From: Ascaphus truei
Taxonomy: Eukaryota; Chordata; Amphibia; Anura; Ascaphidae
Reading direction: 5' to 3'
Assembly: GCA_036426205.1 (NCBI GenBank)
Contig: CM071587.1
Coordinates: 3,623,447-3,687,446, forward strand
DNA length: 64,000 nucleotides
In this document: positions 1 to 12,105 of the stretch, in pieces
Layout: each line of letters starts with the position of its first letter
Numbering within the stretch: position 1 is the stretch's first letter
Notes under the pieces: model-generated
The model's input: the letters and a program-made list of their open reading frames with translations, nothing else
Told to the model about the DNA's origin: nothing
Databases searched by the model: none
Made by a program: the position numbers and the translations under genes

Positions 1-493
1 CAGCTATAAACTGCTGCATTAAAGCCCTGTCTTATATTGTGCAAATCGTGCCGGCTCTCCTCGTGGAGGAATAATGCTGAGGATACATTATCTTCATTGG
101 AGTCATTATCCCAGCTCAGTTTAAATCCAATTAGACGCAGAGACAGTTATATACTTAATGCGTCCACATCCAATGATCAGAGAGAATACTTAGCTCTTCT
201 CAAAGCATTAGTGCCTCCGTCGCTTCATCTAAATAAACCTTTCTTTCTACTCTGGGATCTTTAACTAGATTGGATTCTTCCTAAAGTGACATTGTTTGGC
301 AAGTCAGGGAGGTGCTGATCTGTTCTTAATAATAGCTCTATACTTCCCCAACTCCTTACTGTTTAAAGTGGTCCCGATCTCACTCGTGGGACCCCACACA
401 TAGAGTATACGTAGGAATTATGCTGTATATAAACATAGGTTGCAATATCTTTTAATGAACAACATACGAGTTCTTCATAGATTAAATTATAGT
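1..493. other. Unassigned left edge
   Basis: AT-rich sequence with no coding, RNA or repeat signature that I can recognise. The short open frame near 37-264 has no family resemblance and no splice context that would make it an exon. Confidence 0.5.
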
Positions 494-501
494 GTGTAGA
501 G

Positions 502-842
502 CAGGGGAGCGCAATCTTTTTTTCCCTGCGCACCCCTGCCGGCTGTTCCCCTCTCTGCATGTTCCTCCCCCCCCCCCCCCCCGCTTCTTACCTTGCCCCG
601 GCGTCGGCGACATGACGTCACGTAACTTGCCATGGCTATGTGATGTCACAGGACCTTGTTGCCATGGCGACGCGTCTACAGAAGCAAGGTAAGTGCAGTT
701 TACAAAGGCCTTCGCCGCTTCCCCGGCACTTAATTTAAGTGCCTTCGGGATGCGCGCGGGGCCTCTGTGAACCCTGCGCCCCCCCGAAGTGAATCTCATG
801 CCCCCCCTGGGGGGGAGCGCCCCCCCAGTTTGCACACCGCTG
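502..842. mobile_element. hAT-type MITE with 8-bp TSD
   Basis: A 341-bp non-autonomous element. The left end reads CAGGGGAGCGCAAT and the right end, in reverse complement, reads CAGCGGTGTGCAAACT, an imperfect terminal inverted repeat. It is flanked on both sides by the identical 8-bp duplication gtgtagag (494-501 and 843-850). An 8-bp TSD with CAGGG-type ends is the hallmark of hAT transposition. The inside is C-rich with CpGs and has no transposase. It shares the family ends seen at 886-1564, 57847-58174 and 58474. Confidence 0.88.
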
Positions 843-885
843 GTGTAGAGGTCTCAAGACCTCACAGGTATAGCACACATTAAGG

Positions 886-1564
886 CAGGCGTGAGCAAAC
901 TGGGGTGCGCGAGATTTATATAAGGCCTCTGTATATTCCCTTACCTTATCTCTGGCGGCTTTGGGCGATGTGTCGCCATGGCAACGCGACATCACATTGT
1001 GACGTCAGTACGCCGGAGACAAGGTAAGGAGGGGGGGGATGCGAGCAGAAAGGGGAAGAGTGGAAGGGTTCCAGTCCAGGGTTTTGCTGGATCTTGCCCT
1101 TACATGTCTGTTGTGGCCATCTTAGATCCTGGCAAGTCTCTTCCTGAATTGGCTGCACCTGTTTCAGGGCTTAGATAGCAGTTAGTGACTCCCAGCCCCT
1201 GCCTGAGCATTGTATGCATTTCCCTGTGTGCCTGGCCCCCTTGTGTTCCAATTCCTGAGCCTGCCCTGTTCCTGAGCCCTCCCTGTTCTTTTGGATTCCC
1301 TGTTGCTGACCCCAGCCTGTGACCCCGACCACCGCTCCTGTGCCGCCTGCCTTGACCCCAGCCCGTACCCGGACTTGCACCTTTGCCACCTGCTTTGACA
1401 TCTGCCTGGATCACGACTACTCTAACAGGACTCTATCCCCTGGCTCCGGTCGGTGATCTTATACCCCCCTACCTCAGCCCTGCGGGTCCGCTTCCTATTC
1501 AGAGACGAGCATCACTACAGAGAGCAGGCAGGGGGGCGCAGAGGGAAAGGTTTGCACACCCCTG
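886..1564. mobile_element. hAT-type MITE carrying a nested LTR
   Basis: Left end CAGGCGTGAGCAAACT; right end ...GTTTGCACACCCCTG. It is flanked by a perfect 8-bp TSD, cattaagg (878-885 and 1565-1572). It belongs to the same family as 502-842 and 57847-58174, sharing the internal text around the CATCACAT/GACGTCA stretch near 1000. The 679-bp length is explained by a second insertion at 1061-1519; without it the element would be about 220 bp. Confidence 0.88.
1061..1519 (+). mobile_element. Solo LTR nested in hAT MITE (family also at 61171)
   Basis: The block starts TGGAAGGGTTCCAG and ends ...CACTACA, so it has TG...CA form. It is a clear homologue of 61171-61676, sharing the start, the CCTCAGCCCTGCGGGTCCGC stretch and the end. 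Neighbouring 5-mers are aagag and gagag (4 of 5 identical), compatible with a worn LTR target duplication. No internal retroelement sequence adjoins it. The orientation is a guess from a weak TATA-like stretch. The reading frames across it (about 1100-1414, minus) are compositional. Confidence 0.7.
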
Positions 1565-1572
1565 CATTAAGG

Positions 1573-1949
1573 AATCATCTGCGATATTCAGAAAGCTCTG
1601 TATACCCTGTGACATCTATGAACTGAGCAACTCTTATGTTGGTCCGTTAAAAGGTATCACAACCTAAAGAAATCTATTGTATATTCCAGGACAAATGTGA
1701 TTTATTTTTTGTACTCGAAACTACATACCGATGTTGCCCGCCTCCGTGTTCTCGGTGCTGGCGGAACGCGCAGTTCATATCCAATGGCTTTCTCCGGCAG
1801 CAAGAAACCTCTCTGTGTGGGGGTCCCATTCGGCATAACGGACCCCCGCAGGCAGCCGCGACTTTGACTGTCCCCGGAGACATGGCGTTTTGCTTTTCTT
1901 CCCGCGGTTCCGGGGGACAGTAAGTCAGGCTGCATCTGATTGTGAACAA
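1573..1949. other. GC-rich block with CpGs, unassigned
   Basis: From about 1730 to 1925 the sequence is GC-rich with many CpG dinucleotides, unlike its surroundings, and it is not part of the duplicated unit that follows. No transcription unit can be tied to it. It may be a fragment of a CpG island or of a transposon. Confidence 0.35.
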
Positions 1950-3165
1950 ATGAGCTATAGGAGTGACCACATGGGGTAATAGGAGGAGCTTTAGGAGTGA
2001 CCATATGGAGTAAAAGAAGGAGCTTTAGGAGTGACCATATGGAACAATAGGAGGAACTATAGGAGTGGCCATATGGGGCAATAGAAGGAGCTATAGGAGT
2101 GACCATATGGGGTAATAGGAGGATCTTTAGGAGTGACCATATGGGGTAATAGGAGGAGCTATAGGAGTGGCCATATGGGGTAATAGGAGGAGCTATAGGA
2201 GTGGCCATGTCAGGTAATAGGAGGAGCTATAGGAGTGGCCATATGGTGTAATAGGAGGAGTTATAAGAGTGGCCATATGCTGTAATGTGAGGAGCTATAG
2301 GAGAGGCCATATGGGGTAATAGGAGGAGCTATAANNNNNNNNNNNNNNNNNNNNNNNNNNNNNNNNNNNNNNNNNNNNNNNNNNNNNNNNNNAGATGGCC
2401 ATATCTGGTAATGGAGGAGTCATAGGAGTGGCCATATGGGGTAATAGGAGGAGTTATAGGAGTGGCCATATGGGGTAAGAGTAGGAGCAGGATGATAGGA
2501 GAGGCCATATGGAGTAATAGGAGAGCTATAGTAGTGGCCATATGGGTAATAGAGGAGTTATAGGAGTGGCCATATGGGGTAATAGGAGAGCTATAGGAGA
2601 GCCATATGAGTAATAGGAGGAGCTTATAGAGTGGCCATATGGGTATAGAGGAGCTTTAGAGTGACCATAGGGAGTAATATGAGGAGCTTTAGGAGTGACC
2701 ATATGGAACAATAGGAGGAACTATAGGAGTGGCCATATTGGCAAGAAGTGAGCTATAGGGTGACCATATGGGGTATAGGATGATCTTAGGAATTGACCAT
2801 ATGGGGTAATAGGAGGAGCTATAGGAGTGGCCATATGGTAATAGGAGGAGCTATAGAGTGGCCCATGTCAGTAAGGAGGCTATAGAGTGCCATATGTGTA
2901 ATAGGAGAGTTATAAGAGTGGCCATATGCAGTAATATGAGGAGCTATAGAGAGGCCATATGGGTAATAGAGGAGCTATAAGAGTGGCCTATCTGGTATAA
3001 GAGAGCTATAGGAGTGGCCATATGGGTAATGGGATTTATAGGAGTGGCCTTTGAGGTAATAGAGGAGTTATAGGAGTGGCCATATGGGTAATAGGAGAGC
3101 TATAGAGAGCCATATGGTAATAGGATGAGCTATAGGAGTGGCCATAGGGGTAATAGGAGGAGTTA
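1950..3165. repeat. 34-bp minisatellite, left array
   Basis: About 35 units with consensus blocks GGAGTGGCCATATGGGG and TAATAGGAGGAGCTATA. Variants swap GGGG for AACA, GGTG or GCAG. Many units have lost one or two bases. Long open frames across it on the minus strand arise because the repeat lacks stops in one frame, and they are not genes. Confidence 0.93.
2335..2392. other. Assembly gap (58 N)
   Basis: Run of N inside the left minisatellite array. Confidence 0.99.
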
Positions 3166-4004
3166 TAGGCGCATAAGAGGAGTTGAAGGTGGTTATATTG
3201 GAATAGACAAAAGGAAGAGCTAACGGACACACTAATAAAGCCACGTCTCCTGTGATCTGGTGGATAGTTATAAGATCACAGGAGTTCGATCTGATAAATA
3301 ACAAAACGTGAAGCTGAAGCTAAGGATTCTATAGGGTGACATATAGTGCTCCTGGAGGGAGATTACCGCATCACTGATGGGGGGGGAAGGGTTACCCCTT
3401 GTATGCCACAGTGGTTGTAACGCTATACTACCATGGTTAGTAGTTACCTATTGCATAATTCATGCCTTCATGGCCACCGTGGTCCTGGTTCTGTAAGGTA
3501 ATAATAATAATATTATTATTATTATATATTAAGGTGTGATAAGCGCAGATGATGTTGTATTGCATGAAAAGCCCACTGACGTTAACGTGGCTTATCAAAC
3601 CTTATAGGATAAGGGCTCCGTGTTCCAGGGCTATATTTCTTTAAATACCTGGCATCGTCCTTTTATGCTAACGTTTGCCAGACGTGTGCAAATGAGCGGA
3701 CGAGCAGACGTCATTTTGCATGAAATTCGCTTTGGGACTAACCATCAACGTAGTACAAATAACATTCCCAATTTCAGTAACAATCGGAAAGGTGGGGGGT
3801 TTCCGTGGATCCCACCCCACTGTGTGACTCGCCCCAGCCGGGAACAATACATACACTGGGTCTTTTCAGGCATGGCAGTGGTTTATTCATGCTTTAATAA
3901 CGGCTATAGCCGGGCTTCTGTCTCTACAGCAACTGGCATCCGACTCCTCACTGCAGTGTGTGGCTGAAGGACACATCCTCACCTGACAGGACAAGGAGGA
4001 AATT

Positions 4005-4680
4005 TTCTGATATCAGAGCCTGTGGGGGAAGGTTCTAATATCAGAGCTTGCAAGAGAAAAGGTTCTAACAGAGCAGGTGGGGGGAGTTCTAATAACAGAG
4101 CCGCTGGGGGGGGGAGAGTTTATAACAGAGCCTGCAGGGGGAGAGTTCAATAACAGAGCCTGCAGGGGGAGGGAGGAGTTCTAATAACAGAGCCTGCAGG
4201 AGGGGGTTCTAATAACATAGCCTATCGGGGGAACATTCTAATAACAGAGCCTATGAGGTCGGGGGAGTTCTAATAACAGATCCTGCAGGGTGAAAATGTT
4301 CTAATAACAGAGCAGGTGGGGAGGAGTTCTAATGAAAGAGTCTGCAGGGGAAGGTCCTAAAAATACAGAACCATGCGGGGGGGGGAGTTCTAATTACAAA
4401 AGCCTGCTGGGGGAATTCTCTAATAACGAGCCTGCTGGAAGGGAAGCTCTAATAACAGAAATGGGGGGGGGAGTTCATAATAAACCGAAGGGGGTGCTAA
4501 TTACAATGCTTTGCTCTTCTAATAAACAGAATAACTGTGGCTGGGGAGGTAGTTCTAGTAACAGAACCTGCGGAGAAATTCTAATAAAGAGCATGTGAGG
4601 GGGGGGGGGGGCGTTATAATAACAACCTGCGAGGGGATATATACCGAATAACAGAACCTGCCCGGGGAAAGTTCTATAAC
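4005..4680. repeat. G-rich minisatellite of about 31 bp, left copy
   Basis: Units follow the pattern AGTTCTAATAACAGAGCC then TGCAGGGGG, with runs of 4 to 13 G between units. The repeated G runs could form G-quadruplexes on the + strand. The right copy is at 7690-8245. Confidence 0.88.
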
Positions 4681-5687
4681 ATGGTATTTAAAAATATTAC
4701 CGTTTATCGTCCGACCCCTCCCACAGCGCCCATGTTCGGTTTATGTCGTTCCATGTATCCGATGCCCGTCACGTCCTATGCTTTATCTATCCTTCCCAGT
4801 GTCTGCTGTGCCTCAATGAATATTTTTCCAGCGTTCAGGGAGTAGCATCAGTAATACTTATTAGGAGATAACTCCATATTGTTTGATTTAGTGTTCATGA
4901 TATATCATGAGATATTAGTAGTTGAATCCCTTTGATGCTTGAGGGGTTAGTGAGCTACACTTGTTTATAATTTTTTTTACAAACGCTTGGTTGTTTTAAA
5001 AGGATGGCGGCCTATTTCTTTGGTCTGCTCTGAACTTCAAAGGACGTAATTGGGGCGGGTGGGGGGCTCCTAGGTTCAGATCACAGGCGTTCAGCCTACA
5101 TCCTGGTGTCACTTTCTAAAAAAGTTCTTAGACAGGGTCTGCGGTTAGAGCAGCTTCAAGCCTCCTCCAGAGGGTGGGCTTAGGCCGGTGGCCGGTGGCC
5201 GTGGCCAGTGCCATAGGAAGAATGTATTTTAGTACTGGGAAAAGATTTTGAAAATAGGATCTCACCAGACGAGTGCTTGGACAAAAAGGTGAGACCCTCC
5301 ATATTCTGATCCAGCGCCTCTCTGGGGAAAATCAATAGCATTTGTAAGTATCGATTTTCTGACTGTTTTACCTTTTTATTTTAAGAAGCTATTCTTCTTG
5401 AATTGCACATAACTGTATGTTTTTTTGTAATACCGTTTCTTATCTAAGCACTGTATTTTTGTACCATATTAAAAACATTTATAAGTAATGCTTTGGGCTC
5501 TGAGTGAACTTAAATTATTTGCATACCCCCGGTGTGGCAAGTGGATAGATATGATTGCAATTGAGTGGGGTTAATATAACTCAGTGGTTTCTTCGCGGAG
5601 AAGAAAGGTGGGTTGGCTGGGGTGACCGTGTGTATTAACCCTGGTTCATCGCAGTCACGGCTCCTTGTGTGCATGTTCGGTCAGGTG

Positions 5688-6830
5688 TAGGAGTTATAGG
5701 AGTGGCCATATGGGGTAATAGGAGGAGCTATAGGAGAGGCCATATGGAGTAATAGGAGGAGCTATAGGAGTGGCCATATGGGGTAATAGGAGGAGCTTTA
5801 GGAGTGACCATATGGAGTAATATGAGGAGCTTTAGGAGTGACCATATGGAACAATAGGAGGAACTATAGGAGTGGCCATATGGGGCAATAGAAGGAGCTA
5901 TAGGAGTGACCATATGGGGTAATAGGAGGATCTTTAGGATTGACCATATGGGGTAATAGGAGGAGCTATAGGAGTGGCCATATGGGGTAATAGGAGGAGC
6001 TATAGGAGTGGCCATGTCAGGTAATAGGAGGAGCTATAGGAGTGGCCATATGGTGTAATAGGAGGAGTTATAAGAGTGGCCATATGCAGTAATATGAGGA
6101 GCTATAGGAGAGGCCATATGGGGTAATAGGAGGAGCTATAAGAGTGGCCATATCTGGTAATAGGAGGAGCTATAGGAGTGGCCATATGGGGTAATAGGAG
6201 GAGTTATAGGAGTGGCCATATGGGGTAATAGGAGGAGTTATAGGAGTGGCCATATGGGGTAATAGGATGTGTGCTTTCAGGAGTGACCATATGGAGTAAT
6301 ATGAGGAGCTTTAGGAGTGACCATATGGAACAATAGGAGGAACTATAGGAGTGGCCATATGGGGCAATAGAAGGAGCTATAGGAGTGACCATATGGGGTA
6401 ATAGGAGGATCTTTAGGATTGACCATATGGGGTAATAGGAGGAGCTATAGGAGTGGCCATATGGGGTAATAGGAGGAGCTATAGGAGTGGCCATGTCAGG
6501 TAATAGGAGGAGCTATAGGAGTGGCCATATGGTGTAATAGGAGGAGTTATAAGAGTGGCCATATGCAGTAATATGAGGAGCTATAGGAGAGGCCATATGG
6601 GGTAATAGGAGGAGCTATAAGAGTGGCCATATCTGGTAATAGGAGGAGCTATAGGAGTGGCCATATGGGGTAATAGGAGGAGTTATAGGAGTGGCCTTAT
6701 GAGGTAATAGTAGGAGTTATAGGAGTGGCCATATGGGGTAATAGGAGGAGCTATAGGAGAGGCCATATGGAGTAATAGGAGGAGCTATAGGAGTGGCCAT
6801 ATGGGGTAATAGGAGGAGTTATAGGGCGCA
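5688..6830. repeat. 34-bp minisatellite, right array
   Basis: Regular 34-bp units centred on GGCCATATGG. A higher-order period is visible: an ordered block of variant units (GGGG, AGTA, AACA, GGGC, GGGG-GATC types) occurs at about 5750-6215 and again at about 6265-6700, so whole groups of units have been duplicated. Confidence 0.93.
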
Positions 6831-7171
6831 ATAAGAGGAGTTGTAAAGGGTGTTATATTGAGAAATAGACCAAAAGGAAGAGCTAACGGACACACTAATA
6901 AAGCCACGTCTCCTGTGATCTGGTGGATAGTGATAAAGATCACAGGAGTTCGATCTGATAAAATAACAAAACGTGAAGCTGAAGCTAAGGATTCTATAGG
7001 GTGACATATAGGTGCTCCTGGGAGGGAGATTACCAGCATCACTGATGGGGGGGGGGAAGGGTTACCCCTTGTATGCCACAGTGGTTGTAACGCTATGACA
7101 TACAATGGGTAGTAGTTACCTTAGTGCATAATTCATGCCTTCATGGCCACCGTGGTCCTTGTTCTGTAAGG

Positions 7172-7206
<35 letters not shown>

Positions 7207-7689
7207 AGGTGTGATAAGCGCAGATGATGTGCTATTGCATGAAAAGCCCCACTGACGTTAACGTGGCTTATCAAACCTTATAGGATAAGGGGCTCCGTGT
7301 TCCAAGGGCTATATTTCTTTTTAAATACCTGGCATCGTCCTTTTATAGCTAACGTTGTGCCAGACGTGTGCAAATGAGCGGACGAGCAGACGTTCATTTT
7401 GCATGAAATTCGCTTTGGGACTAACCATCAAACGTAGTAACAAATAACATTCCCAATTTCAGTAACAATCGGAAAGGTGGCGGGTTTCCGTGGATCCACC
7501 CCACTGTGTGACTCGCCCCAGCCGGGAACAATACATACACTGGGTCTTTTCAGGCATGGCAGTGGTTTATTCATGCTTTAATAACGGCTAATAGCCGGGC
7601 TTCTGTCTCTACAGCAACTGGCATCCGACTCCTCACTGCAGTGTGTGGGCTGAAGGACACATCCTCACCTGACAGGACAAGGAGGAAAT

Positions 7690-8245
7690 GTTCTGATATC
7701 AGAGCCTGTGGGGGGAAGGGTTCTAATATCAGAGCTTGCAGAGGAAAGGTTCTAACAGAGCATGTGGGGGGGAGTTCTAATAACAGAATCCTGCTGGGGG
7801 GTTAGATTCTAATAACATAGCCTGCAGGGGGAGGAGTTCTAATAACAGAGCCTGCAGGGGGAGGGAGGAGTTCTAATAACAGAGCCTGCAGGGAGGGGGT
7901 TCTAATAACATAGCCTATCGGGGGGAACATTCTAATAACAGAGCCTATGAGGGTCGGGGGAGTTCTAATAACAGATCCTGCAGGGTGAAAATGTTCTAAT
8001 AACAGAGCATGTGGGGAGGAGTTCTAATGACAGAGTCTGCAGGGGGAAGGTCCTAATAACAGAACCTGCGGGGGGGGGGAGATCTAATAACAGAAACTGG
8101 GGCTGGGAGGGTAGTTCTAGTAACAGAACCTGCAGGGAGAAATTCTAATAAAAGAGCATGTGAGGGGGGGGGGGCAGTTATAATAACAACCTGCGAGGGG
8201 ATAATACCGAATAACAGAACCTGCCCGGGGAAAGTTCTAATAACA
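7690..8245. repeat. G-rich minisatellite of about 31 bp, right copy
   Basis: Units of TTCTAATAACAGAGCCTGCA separated by runs of G. Homologous to 4005-4680. Confidence 0.88.
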
Positions 8246-9222
8246 TGGTATTTAAATAATTACCTGGTGTATCAGTGCAGCGACCCCTCCCACAGCTGCC
8301 ATGTTGGTTTTATGCAGTTCCTATACCGTGCTACCCAGAGTCCTTCAGTGCAGTCTGAATATACTTGTTATTCACAAACATTGCAGGGAGTAGCATCAGT
8401 AATTACTGGAGATAACTCCAATAATGTTTGATTTAGTGTCATGATAATATCATGAGATATTAGGTAGTTGAATCCCTTTGATGCTTGAGGGGTTAGTGAG
8501 CTACACTTGTTTAAATTTTTTTACAAACGCTTGGTTTTAAACAGGTCGGGCCTATTTCTTTGGTCTGCTCTGAACTTCAAAGGGACGTAATTGGGGCGGG
8601 GGTCCATCCTGGATAGCCTACTCAAGGTGTCAGCTATTCTAAAAAAAGTTCTATAGACAGGGTCTGGGTAGAGCAGCTTCAAAGCATCCTCCAGAAGGGG
8701 TGGGCTTAGGCCGGTGGCCGGTGGCCGGTGGCCAGTGCCATGAGGAAAGAATGTATTTTAGTCTGGGAAAAGATTTTGAAAATCAGATCTCACCAGACGA
8801 GTGCTTTGGACAAAGCAGGTGAGACCTCATATTCTGATCCAGCGCCTCTCTGGGGAAAATCAATAGCATTTGGTAAAGTATCGGATTTTCTGACTGTTTT
8901 ACCTTTTTATTTTAAGAAGCTATTCTTCCTTGAATTGCACAGTAACTGTATGTTTTTTTGTAATACCGTTTCTGTAATCTAAGCACTGTATTTTTGTACA
9001 TATTAAAACATTTATTAAGTAATGCTTTGGGCTCTGAGTGAACTTAAATTATTTGCATACCCCCAGGTGGTGGCAGTGGATAGATATGATTTGCAATTGA
9101 GTAGGGGTTAATATTAACTCAGTGGTTTCTTGCGGAGAAGAAAGGTGGGTTGGCTGGGGTGACCGTGTGTATTAACCCTGGTTGCATATCGCAGTCACGT
9201 GCTCACTTGTGTGCTGTTCGTG

Positions 9223-10121
9223 GCGGTGGTATATTGGGACGGATTGAGGAGAGATAGAACTCATTTGAGGGACATTTGCGGAGGTGAAGAGTGGGGCAGC
9301 CTGTGAGCTGGGTATTAATCCTGGATCCTGTAGAGGAGCTATTGTCCATTTGACGAACCTTTGCGGAGGTGAAAAGTGGGTGCGCTTGCGGGCGTGAGTA
9401 TTAACCCTTGTCCCGTGTGCAGGTTGCAGGCTAGTTGAGTGCCGTACATGATATTTATATTCTAGGACAGTGTAACATGTTTTAGTCACAGTCAGTATTG
9501 CTTCATATTGGGATAGACAGGAGATGCAATTTCAGTCCACATGGCTAGACAGTTACCACCTCTAACCTATTCTGTAGGGATTTGCTTTGACATATAAATA
9601 ACATGGATATAACCACAGGAGGTTGAACTCTGTGGAAATAACCTGATCAATGGAACGGACATTCTACTCTCTGCCTAATCCATTAATGGGGCCAGTATGT
9701 CGCTCTGCCTGGAATTGGCTGCAGCCCCAGACTATACGCCTTTTAATTGCAATGTACCATTAGCTGGTCCAGCAGAGGGATTTATAATGCTTTGCTTTGA
9801 CCTCCATCCTGGTGCTGCTGCTCTACAGCAGAAACCACAGTGGGAAGGCAGGATTTGTGTCCTCCCAACTATGGAGAAATGGGGTGTTACTGAGAGCAGC
9901 AGTGTGTGTTAGGATCCTTCTCCTCCCTGATGGAAAAAAACAATCTAGCCAACCTCACTGATGTTTATCTAAACCTGTTACAATATAGCACATTCTACCA
10001 GATTAAGGCCTTTAAAGGAGAAATCCCTCTTGGAGCCTTGGGAACGGAGTCCAGTGACACGTTTAAGGGGATTTATCAAGGTAAATGTCGCTTTTTTTTA
10101 ACCCAAATCTGACAAGTATAA
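9223..10121. other. Unassigned
   Basis: It holds two related segments: one GGACATTTGCGGAGGTGAAGAGTGGG-like stretch near 9265-9295 and one near 9350-9385, a divergent local duplication of about 90 bp. No coding potential is recognised. Confidence 0.4.
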
Positions 10122-10126
10122 GTATG

Positions 10127-10733
10127 TGTAGGAGACGTGTTCAGAGGTACGCAATGGAGACTGTTTTTAAGGTGAAATTAAAATTAGGCTTTATTGCGCC
10201 TGTCGCTTTAACACAGCAAAACATATGAAAATAAGCCAAACCAAAAAACCTATCTACACATGTAGCTCAGCCCTCTCTGACTGGGTTGGTTAGCTAAGCT
10301 ATTTACCAGCCCCAAAATATAAACATATATACAGATATATAACAGTTCCAAAAGAAAGTCTTATCTGTTCTCCTGAAGCTGTAGGGGAAGTCCTCTCTGC
10401 TCTCCTGGGTAAGCACCTTTGTGTGCTAAGGCAATGTCTGTCCAGGTTTTGAGGTCTGGTCCCCTTGTCTTGCTATCAGCATACAGTCCAGTCCTTCTGC
10501 AGCTCAAGACAGCCGTTCCTCTGGTCAGTCGTCAGTCGTCCCCCCCAAATTGGGAGACTCAGGAATCTCTGCTCTGTCTCCTAGTTCAGCTCAGATGTGA
10601 GCTAAGGAGTCTTACTTCCTGTCTCAAAGGCAGGCTTTTTCTAACACCTCTAATCAGCCAGGTGCTGGTCAATTAACTAGCACACTGCTGGATTAGAGGC
10701 AAGTTTTCTGAACAGGGTAAGTCCCCTGTTACA
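10127..10733 (-). mobile_element. Solo LTR with 5-bp TSD
   Basis: A 607-bp block of the form TGTAGG...TTACA (TG...CA). It is flanked by a perfect 5-bp duplication, gtatg (10122-10126 and 10734-10738). Read on the minus strand it starts TGTAACAGGGGAC and has an AATAAA near its far end (about 10186), which sets the orientation. No internal domain adjoins it, so it is a recombined solo LTR of the Gypsy/ERV type. Confidence 0.82.
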
Positions 10734-10738
10734 GTATG

Positions 10739-12101
10739 TTTAATGTATTTGGGAGGGGGATGAATTTCTTCTGGCTGCTTCCTGTTGTGGGCTGTCACTG
10801 ATAAGGACTAGGGATGGGTTTGTTGGGACTTATACGTGCCCCCCACCAAAAACCGCCTGCGGTTTGAGCGCTAAAAAAATAAATCAGCGCGGATTGTTAA
10901 GAATCCTTACTGCCGGCATCTCCTGCTCAGGTATAAATGTCCTGGTCACATGGGACCACAGGCGCTGTGACATCATCCCTGGACATTTAAACTGGCAGCA
11001 CCTATAGAGATGTGTATGTATCTCAGGAAGTAGGGGGTTCCTGGAACTGAAATGAATGGGGTTCAGCTCCGGAGACCCACTGCTTCAATTCTATTTTCTT
11101 TTTTTTTTTTAAAACGCACATATTTTATCATCTACTCCAGGCTGGTGTTAGCCCCATCTTTCCTAGGAATATAATGACCAATATAGGTATATAATGACCA
11201 AGATAAGCCAAACCAACCTGAAATAGATGATAAAATAGTAATTAAAATACATTTCAGTACATATTGACCCCTTAGTAGCCCACGGGTCAACTAGTCATGG
11301 GTTTCCATGACTAGCTGACCAAAAAGGGCTGTGTCACCTAAGTGCCCACGGCCCCTCCAGCAAAGCATGGTCACATCATGGTGGCCCTTGACCGAGAAAC
11401 CGAAAAGGAGGAGTACTCACCATTTCCCTTCACGGTACGCTTCGTGGGAACACAGGGTGCGATCTAAGCTCAAAGGAAAGCTTACCTTGGGCATGACATA
11501 GCAACTACAACATGGGGGCCCTGGAGTGCCTGACCCCATGACGTACGGGCTGTGTCTTGGGGGCACTCAAAGGGTTACTGTCATTGCTATTTCCTATCCC
11601 CAGAGAGTTTCCAAGCAATAGGTTGCAGGTCTCCTGCTCATACCTCTGACATAGGTTTGCCAGGTGGCTTCGCCAAAAATACTGGACTCAATGGTTAAAG
11701 GTCACTATGTCCAGGGAGGTAATACCTGGACACATACATGTCCAGTATTACAGTACCTCTCATTTTGTACTGGACAGTGTCCAAATACAGGACAGTCCGG
11801 TTCAATACCGGACACCTGGCAACCCTACTCTGACCCCACAAGACATCACAAATCCCACCCTGATGTCTGTTAAATCCTGCAATCACATAACACGATGGCA
11901 GATACAATGACAGTGTATTTGTGTTCTGATGAGGGGTTTGCACACTGAGGGTCTATTTCTCAAAGCCTCCCAGCTGCCAAAGTAGAGAAAAAAATGGGGG
12001 GGGGGAAACAGCACAGGATTTAACAAAACAAAAAAAGTCATAACGTTATTGTCTTTTATACACTCCTGTCTTTCAGCCAGAAGACATTGAAAAATGATTC
12101 C
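10739..12101. other. Unassigned, with a fragment of a foldback repeat
   Basis: The piece at about 11020-11090 (AGTAGGGGGTTCCTGGAACTG ... CCACTGCTTCAAT) is related to one arm pair of the foldback element at 62253-62600. A divergent inverted pair of GGACA/TGTCC words lies at 11700-11820. Nothing coding is seen. Confidence 0.45.
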
Positions 12102-12105
12102 TTAA

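Larger units (their letters stand above)
1950..5687. repeat. Tandem duplication, left copy (low sequence quality)
   Basis: This block repeats at 5688-9222 in the same order: 34-bp minisatellite, a stretch with an (ATT/AAT)n microsatellite (about 3500), a GCATGAAA/GCTTATCAAACC stretch, 31-bp G-rich minisatellite, then a common tail ending near a TGTGTATTAACCCTGG motif. The left copy differs mostly by single-base losses, often in short homopolymers, and carries an N gap. That pattern is what uncorrected long reads produce. Confidence 0.8.
5688..9222. repeat. Tandem duplication, right copy (cleaner)
   Basis: Same order of sub-blocks as 1950-5687, with far fewer single-base losses. The minisatellite array is at 5688-6830, the (ATT)n tract near 7175-7206 and the G-rich minisatellite at 7690-8245. 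The copy ends near 9222, where the sequence diverges from the left copy. The short open frames inside it (for example 6785-7105 minus and 8728-8982 plus) have no recognisable product. Confidence 0.8.

Noticed and set aside
1702..2208. Open frame of 168 codons on the minus strand
   Set aside because: Two thirds of it is the 34-bp minisatellite; no conserved domain.
1950..3165. CRISPR-like array of regular repeats
   Set aside because: Units abut with no unique spacers; this is a eukaryotic minisatellite.
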